Origin: Bacteroidales bacterium UBA1192
GTDB lineage: Bacteria > Bacteroidota > Bacteroidia > Bacteroidales > Bacteroidaceae
DNA length: 64,000 bases
NCBI GenBank assembly: GCA_002310175.1
Contig: DBYG01000067.1
Coordinates: 25,128-89,127 of the forward strand
Direction of reading: 5' to 3'
In this document: one piece after another, positions 28,597 through 38,400 of the stretch
Layout: every line of letters begins with the position of its first letter
Position numbering within the stretch: position 1 is the stretch's first letter
Notes under the pieces: generated by a model
Told to the model about the DNA's origin: nothing
Seen by the model: only the letters and a program-made list of their open reading frames with translations
Database searches by the model: none
Program-made: the position numbers and the translations under genes

Positions 28597-29700
28597 CTAT
28601 TCGCTGTAATTATGATCCACCACAATAGTTACCGATGTGTCTGGAGCAAGATGCTGCAGCTCATCGGTAAGCCGGCTTATCAGAGCTTTGTCATCATGAA
28701 CAGTAATATCAGGCACCACATCCACAGATAGAAGATTGTCCTTCTCCGAGTAATAGAAACCATGTATCTGCACAATCTCCTTGTGGGAGGCCAATGCCTT
28801 TATCACCTGTGTCTGTAAATCGGCCCGTCTGTTGTCACCGGTAGCTATGGCATAGACACCTACAGTCATTATTATTCCGTGCCGCTCAAACATCAGGCTG
28901 GAGATTCTGCGCGTAAGTCCGTGGATATCGTATGCCGACATATTATCGTAAACGTTGATATGCAGCGATCCTATTTTAACGTCCGGGCCGTAGTTATGGA
29001 TAATCAGGTCATACACTCCATGCACACCATTTATGTCTGATACCTCTTTCTTGATCTGGTTGGTCAGCTCTGCCGGTATGCTTGTGCCCAGCAGGTCATT
29101 CACCGGCCCTGTCAGCATCTCTATTCCGGCCTTTATGATAACTATCGATATCAGAGCGCCCAGAATGCCGTCCAGCGATATATGCCATAGCAGCATGACA
29201 CCTGCCGAAACCAATGTAGCCAAGGTTACGATAGCGTCAAACAGGGCATCGGCACCCGATGCCGTAAGAGCGTCACTCTTAAGCTGCTCCCCTTTGTGTT
29301 TTACGTACAGTCCCAATACTATCTTGACGGCAATAGCCACCACAATCACTATGAGCGTAACAGTTGTGTAGCTTGGCACGGTAGGCTCAATAATCTTCTT
29401 TACGGATTCAATCAGTGATGTTACACCTGCTGACATTACGATAACCGCAATGATGATGGCGCTAAAATATTCAATCCTGCCGAATCCGAAAGGATGCTTG
29501 CGGTCAGCCGGACGCTGCGACAACTTGGTGCCTACGATGGTAATCACGCTTGACAGTGCGTCACTCAGGTTGTTCACCGCATCCATCACTATGGCTACGC
29601 TGCTGGCCAACATGCCAACCGTAGCCTTGAAACCTGCCAGCATGACATTGGCTGCAATGCCAATCCAGCTGGTTCTTATTATCTGTCTGTTCCTATTCAT
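28597..29700 (-). CDS. Cation diffusion facilitator transporter
   Basis: A 367-residue inner-membrane antiporter of the CDF family, with six hydrophobic helices and a cytoplasmic C-terminal domain. TM2 has DAVNNLSDALSS and TM5 has GADALFDAIVTL. The TM5 site is DxxxD rather than the HxxxD typical of zinc exporters, which hints at manganese or iron; this is inference. It sits between a lipoprotein gene (4-base overlap) and the AddB-like gene (4-base gap). Confidence 0.9.
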   Translation of the reverse strand: MNRNRQIIRTSWIGIAANVMLAGFKATVGMLASSVAIVMDAVNNLSDALSSVITIVGTKLSQRPADRKHPFGFGRIEYFSAIIIAVIVMSAGVTSLIESVKKIIEPTVPSYTTVTLIVIVVAIAVKIVLGLYVKHKGEQLKSDALTASGADALFDAIVTLATLVSAGVMLLWHISLDGILGALISIVIIKAGIEMLTGPVNDLLGTSIPAELTNQIKKEVSDINGVHGVYDLIIHNYGPDVKIGSLHINVYDNMSAYDIHGLTRRISSLMFERHGIIMTVGVYAIATGDNRRADLQTQVIKALASHKEIVQIHGFYYSEKDNLLSVDVVPDITVHDDKALISRLTDELQHLAPDTSVTIVVDHNYSE

Positions 29701-30785
29701 GCAGTCATATCATCAAAAAAACTATAACGCAACAGATGGCAGCCACAGGGAAAAGCCCTAAGCGGAACCAGGCCGCCACCATGCCAATCAACAATGCAAT
29801 CAGGCCCGTCCACGGTGTAGGTGTAGCCAGAACCATATCGGGAAAAGTCATTATATAATTCTACAGCATCCCAATCGTAATCCTTGTAGTAACGGACTTT
29901 AAGGTTATGGCTTTTTACATATTCACCCAGCTGCTCGCGGCGCACGGCCTCACGCACATCCTGATTGGAGTGCATGTTCTGGTAGATGTCATAGTGGGAG
30001 CGGAATATGCGTCGGGCGCTGGCGTCATTGCCTGCACCATCCACGGTCTGCTCAAATGATATAATCTTGAGCGCGCCCTCCTGTTGTTCAACAGTCATCA
30101 GTCCGGAATGATTGCCGCCCGATACGGTCTTGAGAGTATCGCCGGACAGGTTGTACCACCAGATCCAGAAATCGCCCCAGACCCACGCCTGATCAGCGCT
30201 TATTTCCTGGGCCGATACAATCATCAGGGTGGGGATACAGAACTGCCCCTGCCTGTACTGTACACCGATTTCCTTTATCAGATAATCGCTTATGGCATCA
30301 CGCAGAGCCTGCTCCTTGCGATTGTTAGCTATGTAGTTGATGCAGTCCTGCTTATGATTGTCAAAGTCACTCATCAGCCACACTCCGTCAACCTTTTCCA
30401 TAGACAACAGGTGCTCCTCAATGTCACTGTCAGGGTCAAATGAGCCGTCCTCCCATTTCTGACGAACACTCACGGTTGCAGTGGCATGCGTCTTATCTGT
30501 CTTGGTAACACCGGTTACAGTGTAATTGGCTATGGTGCCGCCGTTGCCCGTCACAAAGAAGTAAAGCCACTCGTGGTCCATAGCCTCATGCTCCGGCAGA
30601 CGGTAGAACATAGTGTCCAGAACGGCGTAGAAATCGGCCGTCATAAAGACCCTTGATTTTTCAAGCAACTCATGGTCGGGGATGTAATGGCAGAGCTCAT
30701 CGGCCCGCTTGATGAGTTGCTTAGGGTTGTCAGCACATGCTGATAACAGCAGTGCGGACAAAAGTATTACAAGTGCTTTCCTCAT
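29697..30785 (-). CDS. Hypothetical lipoprotein
   Basis: A 362-residue protein with lipobox LLSAC. The mature portion includes ELCHYIPDHELLEKSRVFMT and a beta-rich region, NHSGLMTVEQQEGALKIISF, without a known catalytic motif. No function is recognised. It overlaps the next gene by 4 bases (ATGA) and the preceding Dabb gene by 4 bases, so all are one transcript. Confidence 0.8.
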   Translation of the reverse strand: MRKALVILLSALLLSACADNPKQLIKRADELCHYIPDHELLEKSRVFMTADFYAVLDTMFYRLPEHEAMDHEWLYFFVTGNGGTIANYTVTGVTKTDKTHATATVSVRQKWEDGSFDPDSDIEEHLLSMEKVDGVWLMSDFDNHKQDCINYIANNRKEQALRDAISDYLIKEIGVQYRQGQFCIPTLMIVSAQEISADQAWVWGDFWIWWYNLSGDTLKTVSGGNHSGLMTVEQQEGALKIISFEQTVDGAGNDASARRIFRSHYDIYQNMHSNQDVREAVRREQLGEYVKSHNLKVRYYKDYDWDAVELYNDFSRYGSGYTYTVDGPDCIVDWHGGGLVPLRAFPCGCHLLRYSFFDDMTA

Positions 30786-31087
30786 ATCTCAAAATCCAGA
30801 CAACTGCGCTGAACGGTGTAGGGGCGTACCTTAGTATCGGCCACAGCCACGTGAGCGGGATGCTTGGCATACGCCTTGAGAGCCTCCTCGCTCTCCAGCG
30901 TGCTGTCCAGCATCACGTCGGCATTTGACGAAGCCAGCCGTCCGCTGACGTTTACCTTTACGTCAATCAGCCCCGGAACCTTACCAACCAGGCCTTCCAG
31001 CCCCTCCTTGATACCAGCCTTTACGGTCTCCTTCTCACTCTCACTCAGTTCCGGATTCAGTGTCCAGAGGATAATGTGCTTTACCAT
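30782..31087 (-). CDS. Dabb (stress-responsive A/B barrel) domain protein
   Basis: A 101-residue single-domain protein of the dimeric alpha/beta-barrel (Dabb) family. It opens with the typical MVKHIILWTLNPELSESEKE and closes with the AYAKHPAHVAVADTKVRPY helix-strand, including the conserved HP...H segment. Family members are cytoplasmic and often stress-induced; no catalytic role can be assigned. It overlaps the next lipoprotein gene by 4 bases. Confidence 0.9.
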   Translation of the reverse strand: MVKHIILWTLNPELSESEKETVKAGIKEGLEGLVGKVPGLIDVKVNVSGRLASSNADVMLDSTLESEEALKAYAKHPAHVAVADTKVRPYTVQRSCLDFEI

Positions 31088-31098
31088 ATCGTTTTTGT

Positions 31099-31407
31099 TT
31101 ATTCGTAATACTCAATATTTAACTGGTCACTGACCATGAAGTCATCATGATAATCATCGTCGTATTTATAGACGATGCTCAGTCCGCGATAAACCGCCGG
31201 AACCTTAAGCGTATCAATAAGATGCCATCGCGGAATCCCAAAGTCATACGACGCCCGGTCCAGTATCATGCGGTTGCAGGTAAAGTCAAACTGGTAATAC
31301 CCGCCTCCGATGCAATCATCCTCCGGCAGCAGCAGGTCCTTGTGCTGACGGACCATCCCTAAGCGCAGGACTCCGGCTCTGGTTATTATGAATTTGGGTT
31401 GTGACAT
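31099..31407 (-). CDS. Hypothetical protein
   Basis: About 102 residues from ATG 31407 (MSQPKFIITRAGVLRLGMVR). An in-frame extension to 31449 would overlap the upstream gene and is less likely. The sequence is rich in Tyr and Asp (DDDYHDDFMVSDQLNIEYYE) and looks like a single beta-rich domain. No family is recognised. It lies at the end of the island-side operon, 25 bases after the 212-residue gene, and its base composition is closer to the flanks than to the island. Confidence 0.65.
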   Translation of the reverse strand: MSQPKFIITRAGVLRLGMVRQHKDLLLPEDDCIGGGYYQFDFTCNRMILDRASYDFGIPRWHLIDTLKVPAVYRGLSIVYKYDDDYHDDFMVSDQLNIEYYE

Positions 31408-31432
31408 ATTAATTGATATTCCTTCTTGTCGC

Positions 31433-32071
31433 TCATATTTCTTCAACAATCAAACCAAGGTTCAGGGCTTGTGAGATTCTGTCCAATTGTTTTTTCTTGT
31501 CACGGGTGCTACTGTGAGTCATCACATAGAGGCCACCCTCAACGTGGACCTGCGCCTTGCCATATTTCTTGTCAAGAGTGTTGGATACAATAGGGACGCC
31601 GCAGAACGCTATATTGAGATTGCGCACTCTCATCAGTCCGATTTTACGGATAGTTTGAGTGAAGGTAACCTTTGCCTTCTTATCTTGAATTACCGTGCCA
31701 TCCGGGAACTGAACCCTTAAAACGGTCTTTTCATTGATTCTCTCAACAGGCTTTCTGCGCTTTATTCCATCCTTGTGTTCCACTTGCGGGTCTTGCTCCA
31801 GCAATTTGGCATCCAGCAACTCAGTGATATTAGTCTTACGCGAAAGCGATACGCTGACAGGCTCCCCAGGGTGGTAATCAACCACAAGAACAAGTTCCCG
31901 TTGTACCTGCTTCAATGCAGGTTCAATGGTTTCTGTTACTACAGGGAGAATTTCTTTCTTGATAATGTCTTCTTCCAGTTCACTCACCTGTCTCTCCAAA
32001 TCCTCATTTAGAGAGAGACCTTCTTTACGCAATGTTTCCATTGCTTTGTATAAATCGCCGAGTCGTGACAT
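31433..32071 (-). CDS. Conserved hypothetical protein with coiled-coil N-terminus
   Basis: 212 residues. The first 60 (MSRLGDLYKAMETLRKEGLS, then an E/K-rich helix) look like a coiled coil. The rest is a compact alpha/beta domain (VLRVQFPDGTVIQDKKA, then IAFCGVPIVS and KYGKAQVHVEGGLYVMTHSS). I do not recognise the family. It starts 3 bases after the DUF5131 gene, so it is probably part of the TcmP-DUF5131 module. Confidence 0.7.
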   Translation of the reverse strand: MSRLGDLYKAMETLRKEGLSLNEDLERQVSELEEDIIKKEILPVVTETIEPALKQVQRELVLVVDYHPGEPVSVSLSRKTNITELLDAKLLEQDPQVEHKDGIKRRKPVERINEKTVLRVQFPDGTVIQDKKAKVTFTQTIRKIGLMRVRNLNIAFCGVPIVSNTLDKKYGKAQVHVEGGLYVMTHSSTRDKKKQLDRISQALNLGLIVEEI

Positions 32072-32074
32072 AAG

Positions 32075-32815
32075 CTATGCTTTATTTTTAGATTCTGGCA
32101 TTTGTTGAATAATCTCACTTTGAAGTAGTTTTCCATTGGCGTGTTTGTTACGTTTAACGCCATCACTACCCCAAGTTCCCCACTGCTTGAAGAAGAAAGG
32201 AATGTTATTAATATAAGCTTGCTGTTTAATGTTTAGCACCCATTCTTCTTTCATCGGTCTTGCTTGGAAACCACTTTCACCTCCAACAATTATCCATTGT
32301 ATGTTACCAAGTTCTAACTCTCCAAGATCTTCTAATAGTGGTTCACAAGAAAGGAAATGAATTTTGGCATTGATGTTTGAAAGATGATTGATGCGGTGTT
32401 TCACCTTTTTATTCTCGACTGTTACGCCTAACCACGCATTGTCAGGAACGGCTCTTGTTCTAAAGTATTGTTCCATTCTTTCTGCCCTTTTTGTAAGTAT
32501 TTGGTAACGATGCTGTGGAGTTTCTTTTATGACTTTCATTACTTTATCAATAAACTCAACTGGAACATTTGAATGGAAGAGGTCAGCCATAGAGCACACA
32601 AAGACATTATGACTTCCCTTCCATCTATACGGCTCATCCAGATCATCTTCATGTATTGTTAATAGAAATCCATTAGAATATTTTTTCTGTCCCATAGCTT
32701 TTAGACGTCTTGCCATCACTTCCGCATAACAATGAGCACAGCCGTCGGATTGCTTTGTACAACCCGTAACAGGATTCCAAGTCTTATCTGTCCATTCTAT
32801 TTTTGTTTCTGCCAT
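32075..32815 (-). CDS. DUF5131 / phage Gp37-Gp68 family protein
   Basis: 246 residues of the Gp37/Gp68 (DUF5131) family. The defining three-cysteine motif is GCTKQSDGCAHCYAE (Cys19, Cys26, Cys29), resembling but not identical to the radical-SAM CX3CX2C motif. Other family landmarks are VFVCSMADLFH, QILTKRAERM, WLGVTVEN and IIVGGESGFQARPM, ending FFFKQWGTWG. The reaction is unknown; nucleic-acid modification has been suspected. The start codon overlaps the TcmP stop by one base (TAATG), so the two are translationally coupled. Confidence 0.9.
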   Translation of the reverse strand: MAETKIEWTDKTWNPVTGCTKQSDGCAHCYAEVMARRLKAMGQKKYSNGFLLTIHEDDLDEPYRWKGSHNVFVCSMADLFHSNVPVEFIDKVMKVIKETPQHRYQILTKRAERMEQYFRTRAVPDNAWLGVTVENKKVKHRINHLSNINAKIHFLSCEPLLEDLGELELGNIQWIIVGGESGFQARPMKEEWVLNIKQQAYINNIPFFFKQWGTWGSDGVKRNKHANGKLLQSEIIQQMPESKNKA

Positions 32816-33966
32816 TACTTAAAACTTAATATACATTCCTTAATTAATAAAACACTAACCGTATGTTGCTTGTTATCTATAAACTCAGAAGATAACTTAC
32901 CTTCACTAACCAACCTTCTTAATGCCTCAGTGTAATGTTTACGGCAATACAGTTCTTTTTGCTGATGTTCTTCAAAGAGATCAAAAGCTGATATTTGCTT
33001 GCCCTTAAAGGTAGCATATATTTTTTCTTTTAAAACATCTATATTTTCCGATGCAACGTCGAATAAATCCTCGACTGGATTTGCTATTTTCTTAACATCG
33101 AAGGTATAGGTGTTTATACCATCAAAAATAGTACCCACATTAGCAAAGTCATTATAAATTTGCTTTATAAGGTCGAATCCTCGCTTGGATTTTGTCAAAT
33201 GGAGAATAAAATGACTTGTAGTCTCAATGTCTTCTTCCTGAAACTTAAACGCGGTATAATAAACATTCCCACCAAGAAGTTTTTTATATTCATTCCCCAA
33301 GTTGTCAATAATAAACTGAAGTCTCTCGGAAACCCATCTTTTTTCCCTAACGAGTGTTTTAAGGGTATTATAACTCTGTGGAAATAAACATCTCATCAGC
33401 GGTTCGAACTTATCATTTTCCAATGCAGGGTTAATCCTTTTGGTATTTATGAAAATAAATAATTCATTACCCCAATAGTTAAGAAATTCCGAAAGAATAC
33501 TGGTATCTATTCCTTTATAACCAAATGGGTCAATAAATAGCACAGAGGGACATTCATTTTTCCCATTCTTCATGTGATTCTTTGTGATGAATTTATCAAT
33601 TTCTTCACTTTCTCCTACGGTGCTATGTCCAAAATGGGGTTTAAAGACAAAAGAGTCGTTTGGATATAACTTCAAGAAGTTTTCTTTCAATTGTGTAGAA
33701 TACTCCTTGTCATTAAATACCATCCATACTTTTTGCTTAAGCATGTTATCATTATAACAATTCTTAGCAATTAAAAGAGGTGTAGAATAATTCCCATCTT
33801 CATACAATCCTGGGCCTGCAAACAAGTCAAAATATCCAATGCGTTCAGGCATATGCCTTTTTACTATTATTTTGCAGTATTTAGGGAAATACTCCGAAAC
33901 GATGCTTGCCTTAACTCTTGATGATAGAGTTTGCTTTTCAAAGAAATTATTATCGGACATAGGCAT
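32815..33966 (-). CDS. tcmP: Three-Cys-motif partner protein TcmP
   Basis: 383 residues matching TcmP, the usual partner of the three-Cys DUF5131 protein. FDLFAGPGLYEDG near residue 45 looks like methyltransferase motif I and FIDPFGYKG near 145 like a catalytic DPF motif, so a SAM-dependent methyltransferase role is inferred. The real start is probably the second Met (33960, MSDNNFFEKQ), 6 bases inside. It is AT-rich like its neighbours. Confidence 0.85.
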   Translation of the reverse strand: MPMSDNNFFEKQTLSSRVKASIVSEYFPKYCKIIVKRHMPERIGYFDLFAGPGLYEDGNYSTPLLIAKNCYNDNMLKQKVWMVFNDKEYSTQLKENFLKLYPNDSFVFKPHFGHSTVGESEEIDKFITKNHMKNGKNECPSVLFIDPFGYKGIDTSILSEFLNYWGNELFIFINTKRINPALENDKFEPLMRCLFPQSYNTLKTLVREKRWVSERLQFIIDNLGNEYKKLLGGNVYYTAFKFQEEDIETTSHFILHLTKSKRGFDLIKQIYNDFANVGTIFDGINTYTFDVKKIANPVEDLFDVASENIDVLKEKIYATFKGKQISAFDLFEEHQQKELYCRKHYTEALRRLVSEGKLSSEFIDNKQHTVSVLLIKECILSFK

Positions 33967-34018
33967 TATTCCTTTTTATTTATGTTTATTGCTTCTATCT
34001 GATTATTATTTTCATCCA

Positions 34019-34318
34019 TTACAGTATCAACAACTTTCTATATTCAAGGTCATGCTTCATTATTTCTTCTGTTTGTTGAATCTCAATGTCAATTTGCTTC
34101 AGACGTTTTTCTTTTTCTTCATCAGTATGCCGATAGTCTTGTAGCACACACAACTTCATCTTGGCTTTGATACATTCCAAACCGTTATGAATGGCAGATG
34201 CACTCACAGGAGCATTAGAGTTGAATAGATGTACCCAACTTTGTCCTGCAAGCAGGTCTCCCCACTTTTCGTATTTTTGAATTTCCTTAAGACATTGGTC
34301 TATTCTATAGTCTTTCAT
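34019..34318 (-). CDS. Small hypothetical island protein
   Basis: 99 residues, mostly helical and charged, with a probable C-terminal coiled coil (EEKEKRLKQIDIEIQQTEEI). WGDLLAGQSWVHLF is the only aromatic-rich segment. There is no signal peptide and no recognised family. It starts 7 bases after the 388-residue gene and 52 bases before TcmP, so it belongs to the same operon and may be a small accessory or antitoxin-like subunit; this is inference. Confidence 0.6.
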   Translation of the reverse strand: MKDYRIDQCLKEIQKYEKWGDLLAGQSWVHLFNSNAPVSASAIHNGLECIKAKMKLCVLQDYRHTDEEKEKRLKQIDIEIQQTEEIMKHDLEYRKLLIL

Positions 34319-34325
34319 TTCTTCA

Positions 34326-35492
34326 TCATTTGGTTTTTATAGTACCAAGCATTTCGTCTGCCTCGTTAGAACTTTCATTCTCTATCATTTCTTTGAGTTC
34401 ATCAAGTTTACCTATGATATTCTCCTTTTTGCTATGAGGCTTTTTAATCAAAGATAACACTTCTTTAGCCAAAATTTCCTTATTACTTTCATGTTCTGTA
34501 TCATCAGGGAATGAAAAATGAATATAGTCCCGTTTATCAGAACGTGCCAAATAAAAATCCTTCAAATCCCATATAGGTTCTTTTTCAACTTTGATAATCT
34601 TCCCTATTCTCTCATTCCACAAATCATTCCTATATCCATATTGCGCTATCGCTATGATACATAAAGCCATTACGGCATTTATTGCATTGTATAGTTTTGC
34701 ATCAATGTATTTATCTTCGCGGTTATGCTTAACTTTATTGTATGCTTTATACCAGAAAAGTTCTTTGTTTTTCTCCCACGTACTGAATGGAGAGTATACC
34801 TCCAAATCACCATATCTATAAAACGACAAACTATATTCATCCAGCCTTAAGGAGTCCTTAAGTTTGTAATAATCCGTCATCTGGAAATATTTTCCACTTG
34901 GCTTTATCGAATTATTTATCAATATATGTTGCATCCTTGAATCCAACTCTGTACATGCTAACATAATAACATTCCTGATAGCATGTCCATAAACACTAGA
35001 TTGTTTTTTGTGAGGTGCGATGACTTTAAATATGGAATCCAGATCATCAAGTATAATCTCTATTTGCCTCAACAGATTAGAATACTCGTTGGGGGTAGAA
35101 ATAGGTAAGTCTTCGTAAAAATCTCTTGCAGGTTTCCCTTCTTGAAATGGTATGGAAAAGTCTTTTAAATACTTATATGTAAATGACGGTCTATAAATAG
35201 AACTAAATGATTGACCATAAATTAAGTTTAAGTGAATAAGTCTAAAATTAGTTCCGGTATTGTTTTGAGAAAGACACGTATTACTCTGTTTCATGCATTC
35301 GAAGATATCCGCATCGTCTAATGAGCACATATTCTTTATCGGTACTCCAGACGTGATCCAATAGCCGTTTTCGTCAGTTTCTAAAACATAAGCTTCGTCA
35401 TTCTCAAAATGCATAGGAAAACCTGTCGTAATTCGATCTCCCCAAGAATCATAATCAATTAAAGCTATATATGTTCCTTTTCTATGTGTCAT
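34326..35492 (-). CDS. Hypothetical protein, HEPN-like candidate
   Basis: 388 residues. The central region is helical, with CTELDSRMQHIL near residue 170 and WYKAYNKVKHNREDKYIDAK near residues 244-263. The YNxVKHxR pattern is common in HEPN-type helical domains of conflict proteins, but the catalytic RxxxxH is not clear, so the assignment is tentative. The C-terminus is Lys/Glu-rich. It overlaps the methylase gene by 4 bases (ATGA), so it is translationally coupled to it. Confidence 0.65.
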   Translation of the reverse strand: MTHRKGTYIALIDYDSWGDRITTGFPMHFENDEAYVLETDENGYWITSGVPIKNMCSLDDADIFECMKQSNTCLSQNNTGTNFRLIHLNLIYGQSFSSIYRPSFTYKYLKDFSIPFQEGKPARDFYEDLPISTPNEYSNLLRQIEIILDDLDSIFKVIAPHKKQSSVYGHAIRNVIMLACTELDSRMQHILINNSIKPSGKYFQMTDYYKLKDSLRLDEYSLSFYRYGDLEVYSPFSTWEKNKELFWYKAYNKVKHNREDKYIDAKLYNAINAVMALCIIAIAQYGYRNDLWNERIGKIIKVEKEPIWDLKDFYLARSDKRDYIHFSFPDDTEHESNKEILAKEVLSLIKKPHSKKENIIGKLDELKEMIENESSNEADEMLGTIKTK

Positions 35493-38400
35493 AATTCTGA
35501 TAATTTTTCATACTCTTCTCGTGTGATTGGAGTCTCTGGGTCTACAATGAGGACTTCATCGTAGGTCAGGCCGTAGAGGTGATAGACTTGTTTGTCAATC
35601 TCGTTTTCCAATGCGCTGGTGTCTGCATGCGGGTCTTCTTTTGGGGTGGCAAGAATACGGTCAACTAAAGTAATGATGGATTGCTGTTGGATAAACTTGC
35701 ATTTCTTGATAGGCAATGCCTCTAAATCCGTCATCAAAATTTGAGGGAAACCTTGTTGATTTGTGATATTCAGATTCTTGTTATAGAAATCCAATAGTTT
35801 TGAATTCAAAAGAGCAAAAATATACTTGGTTTGTATAGTTGAATCTATTGACCAACATGAATACAAAGTACTCTCAGTAATTGCTGGCTTTTCCAAAAAT
35901 GCGCAACATAAAGTATCCCCAGTTCTCCGAACTAGGATTCTTGGATGGATTTTGTGTTTTTCTTTGTTTTTTGTTCCACCGACGATTGTTAATGATTCAT
36001 AATTTGTATAAAAGCATGATTTTATGCCCCATTTTGTAATGTTTTTTCCCAACAAAAAACAGTCTTTGTTTTGATTTTTAGTTTCAAACAAAACAGACTT
36101 TCTGTCTTTAACAACCATCCCTTTAAAGAGTGAAGCAACATCTTTTAGATTTACTGAGTTATTTTCAATAATATCAAATATAGAATGGTCTTTTTCTGCT
36201 CTTTTATGAATCGTATAAGTTTTATCAAAATGCAGTTTTTCTACTGCCTGATTAGTTTTTGTTCTAATATAGACAAAAATTAGATTTCCTGTTATTGCAT
36301 TTTCGAAAACATAATCTTCAAATGTAATAACTTTTACCGTCGTTCCATTGTCAGACATAAATTTAACACAATCAGAGTAACTGCGTGTTTGATATAAACC
36401 TTCTGGTACAATATATGATAAAATTCCGAATCTTGAAAGAATATTTTTGATAGCATGTTCAATGAACAAGATAAATAAATTTTTTGAACTAGCTTTCTTT
36501 ATACTATTGTAATTGTCAATGTATCTATTTAGCAATTCTATAGTTGTATTATTTTTTGTAAGTATTTTATACGGTGGATTCCCGATTACTATATCAAATC
36601 CTTCATTGACACCAAACATCCACTCGGGGTCGAAGAAAGGTGAGGTGGCATTTTGATCAAACATATCCCAGGAAGCAAGTTGTTTAGCCTCTATATTTCC
36701 AACAGCACCACTTTCTTTGAGCATATGGGTTATCTCAATACGTAATTCTTCTACACGGTCTTTGTATTTGCGTTTTGTCTTCACCGTTTTGGCACCGAAA
36801 ATTCTATGCTTAGCATCCTTCAGTTCTTTTTCTTTAATTCTGATGGCATCCGAATCAAAAAGATTTGCTTCTTTTTTCTCCAATCCAATCAGCGTATTTG
36901 CCGCTATAAACTTTGCTTCGAGGTTAGGCAGTGGACGAATACCGAAGTTATCAACAGGATTGTTGTTGGTCTTTTGGTCAACCACCAAAGAGATAAAGAA
37001 ACGGAGTTTGCTGATTTGGATAGCAATAGGCTGAATATCTACACCATAGATGCAGTTTTCTATCAAATATAGTTTGCGGGCATAGTCAGGACGGTTGATG
37101 CTCTCATTGAAACTACGTTCAATATCAGCTACAATCTCTGCCCGCTCCTCGTCTGTTGCAGTACGGTAAGCATCGGAAGTTTCGCTAATGGCATTGTTGA
37201 GCATCATTTCCTTCCACTGCTCATTGTTAGGGTCAATACGATTCAGAATATGAACCATCTGCTGGAGCATGCCCATTGGGAATGCACCTGAGCCACAAGC
37301 AGGATCAAGGACCTTGCAATCGTAGAGTGACTGCATAATCTGGCGTTTCTGCTCGTCTGTTAACTGAGGTTCTTCGTCAGTATATTGGATGAGTTTCCGA
37401 TATTCAGGTTCCAAATCTTCGCCAACAGTTCGTTTCAGATGGGCAACAAGGCTTTCATCCACCATGTACTGCACAATCTCGCGGGGAGTATAGAATGAGC
37501 CTGTCTGCTTACGAGCAGTAGTCTGTGTCTCTGGGTTGTATGCAGCCAACAGATTCTCAAACACTTTGCCAAGCAACTCTGGGTCGAGTGATACCTCTTG
37601 GTCAAAAGGCGTGTTTTCTTCAACGGTGAAGTTGTAACGTTTCAGGATGTCTATGATGCCACGTGCACTGACCTTCTTTTTCTTCTTGTCGCCATAATAA
37701 TCTGAAAGATCTATATTCTTGCCAGCCTCCTCTCCAAAAAAGATATAGTCGGGTACTAACAATTGCTTGGCAACAGCCTCGCGTTCAGTAAAGGCATCGA
37801 TATAGACTCCATTATCCTTATCATCCAAACAATCAAAAAGTCCACCGTTAAGAAATGGAACGTACTGATTTGCCAACTGCACAAACAAGTCTGGATCAAT
37901 AAACAGTTCTTTATGGCGCATTAATTTATTATTGTCATAATCACTACGTCCTTTACTAAAACGACGCTCTGAAATGGTATTCTTGCCTTCAGGTGTGATA
38001 GGACTGTTTAACATTGCAAAGAACAGGTTCTGTAGGATGCCCTTGTAGTAAAAACTATTGTCGGCTTTTCCGAAAAGGTTAACTTTTGCATTGGGTTTGA
38101 AGTTCTTCAACAGATGATTACTGATATATTGCTCATCGAAGAACTCACTAGGCACCAATTGACGCTGTTTGAGAAACCAGACAAAAATTAGTCTCGTAAT
38201 CAAGCGTATCATAGCTTCAGAGTTGTACTTCTGGTTGTCCTCCAGGGTTTTCATGTTATTTGGAAATTGCACTTTAGTAATTGACCAAGCGTACCAGTCG
38301 CTGAGTTCCTGATAGAATGCTCTTGTAAGGACTTCTACAGAGAAGCGATTACGCAGATCCTCCACACTGACAACACGACCATGCTCATTCAGATATTTGT

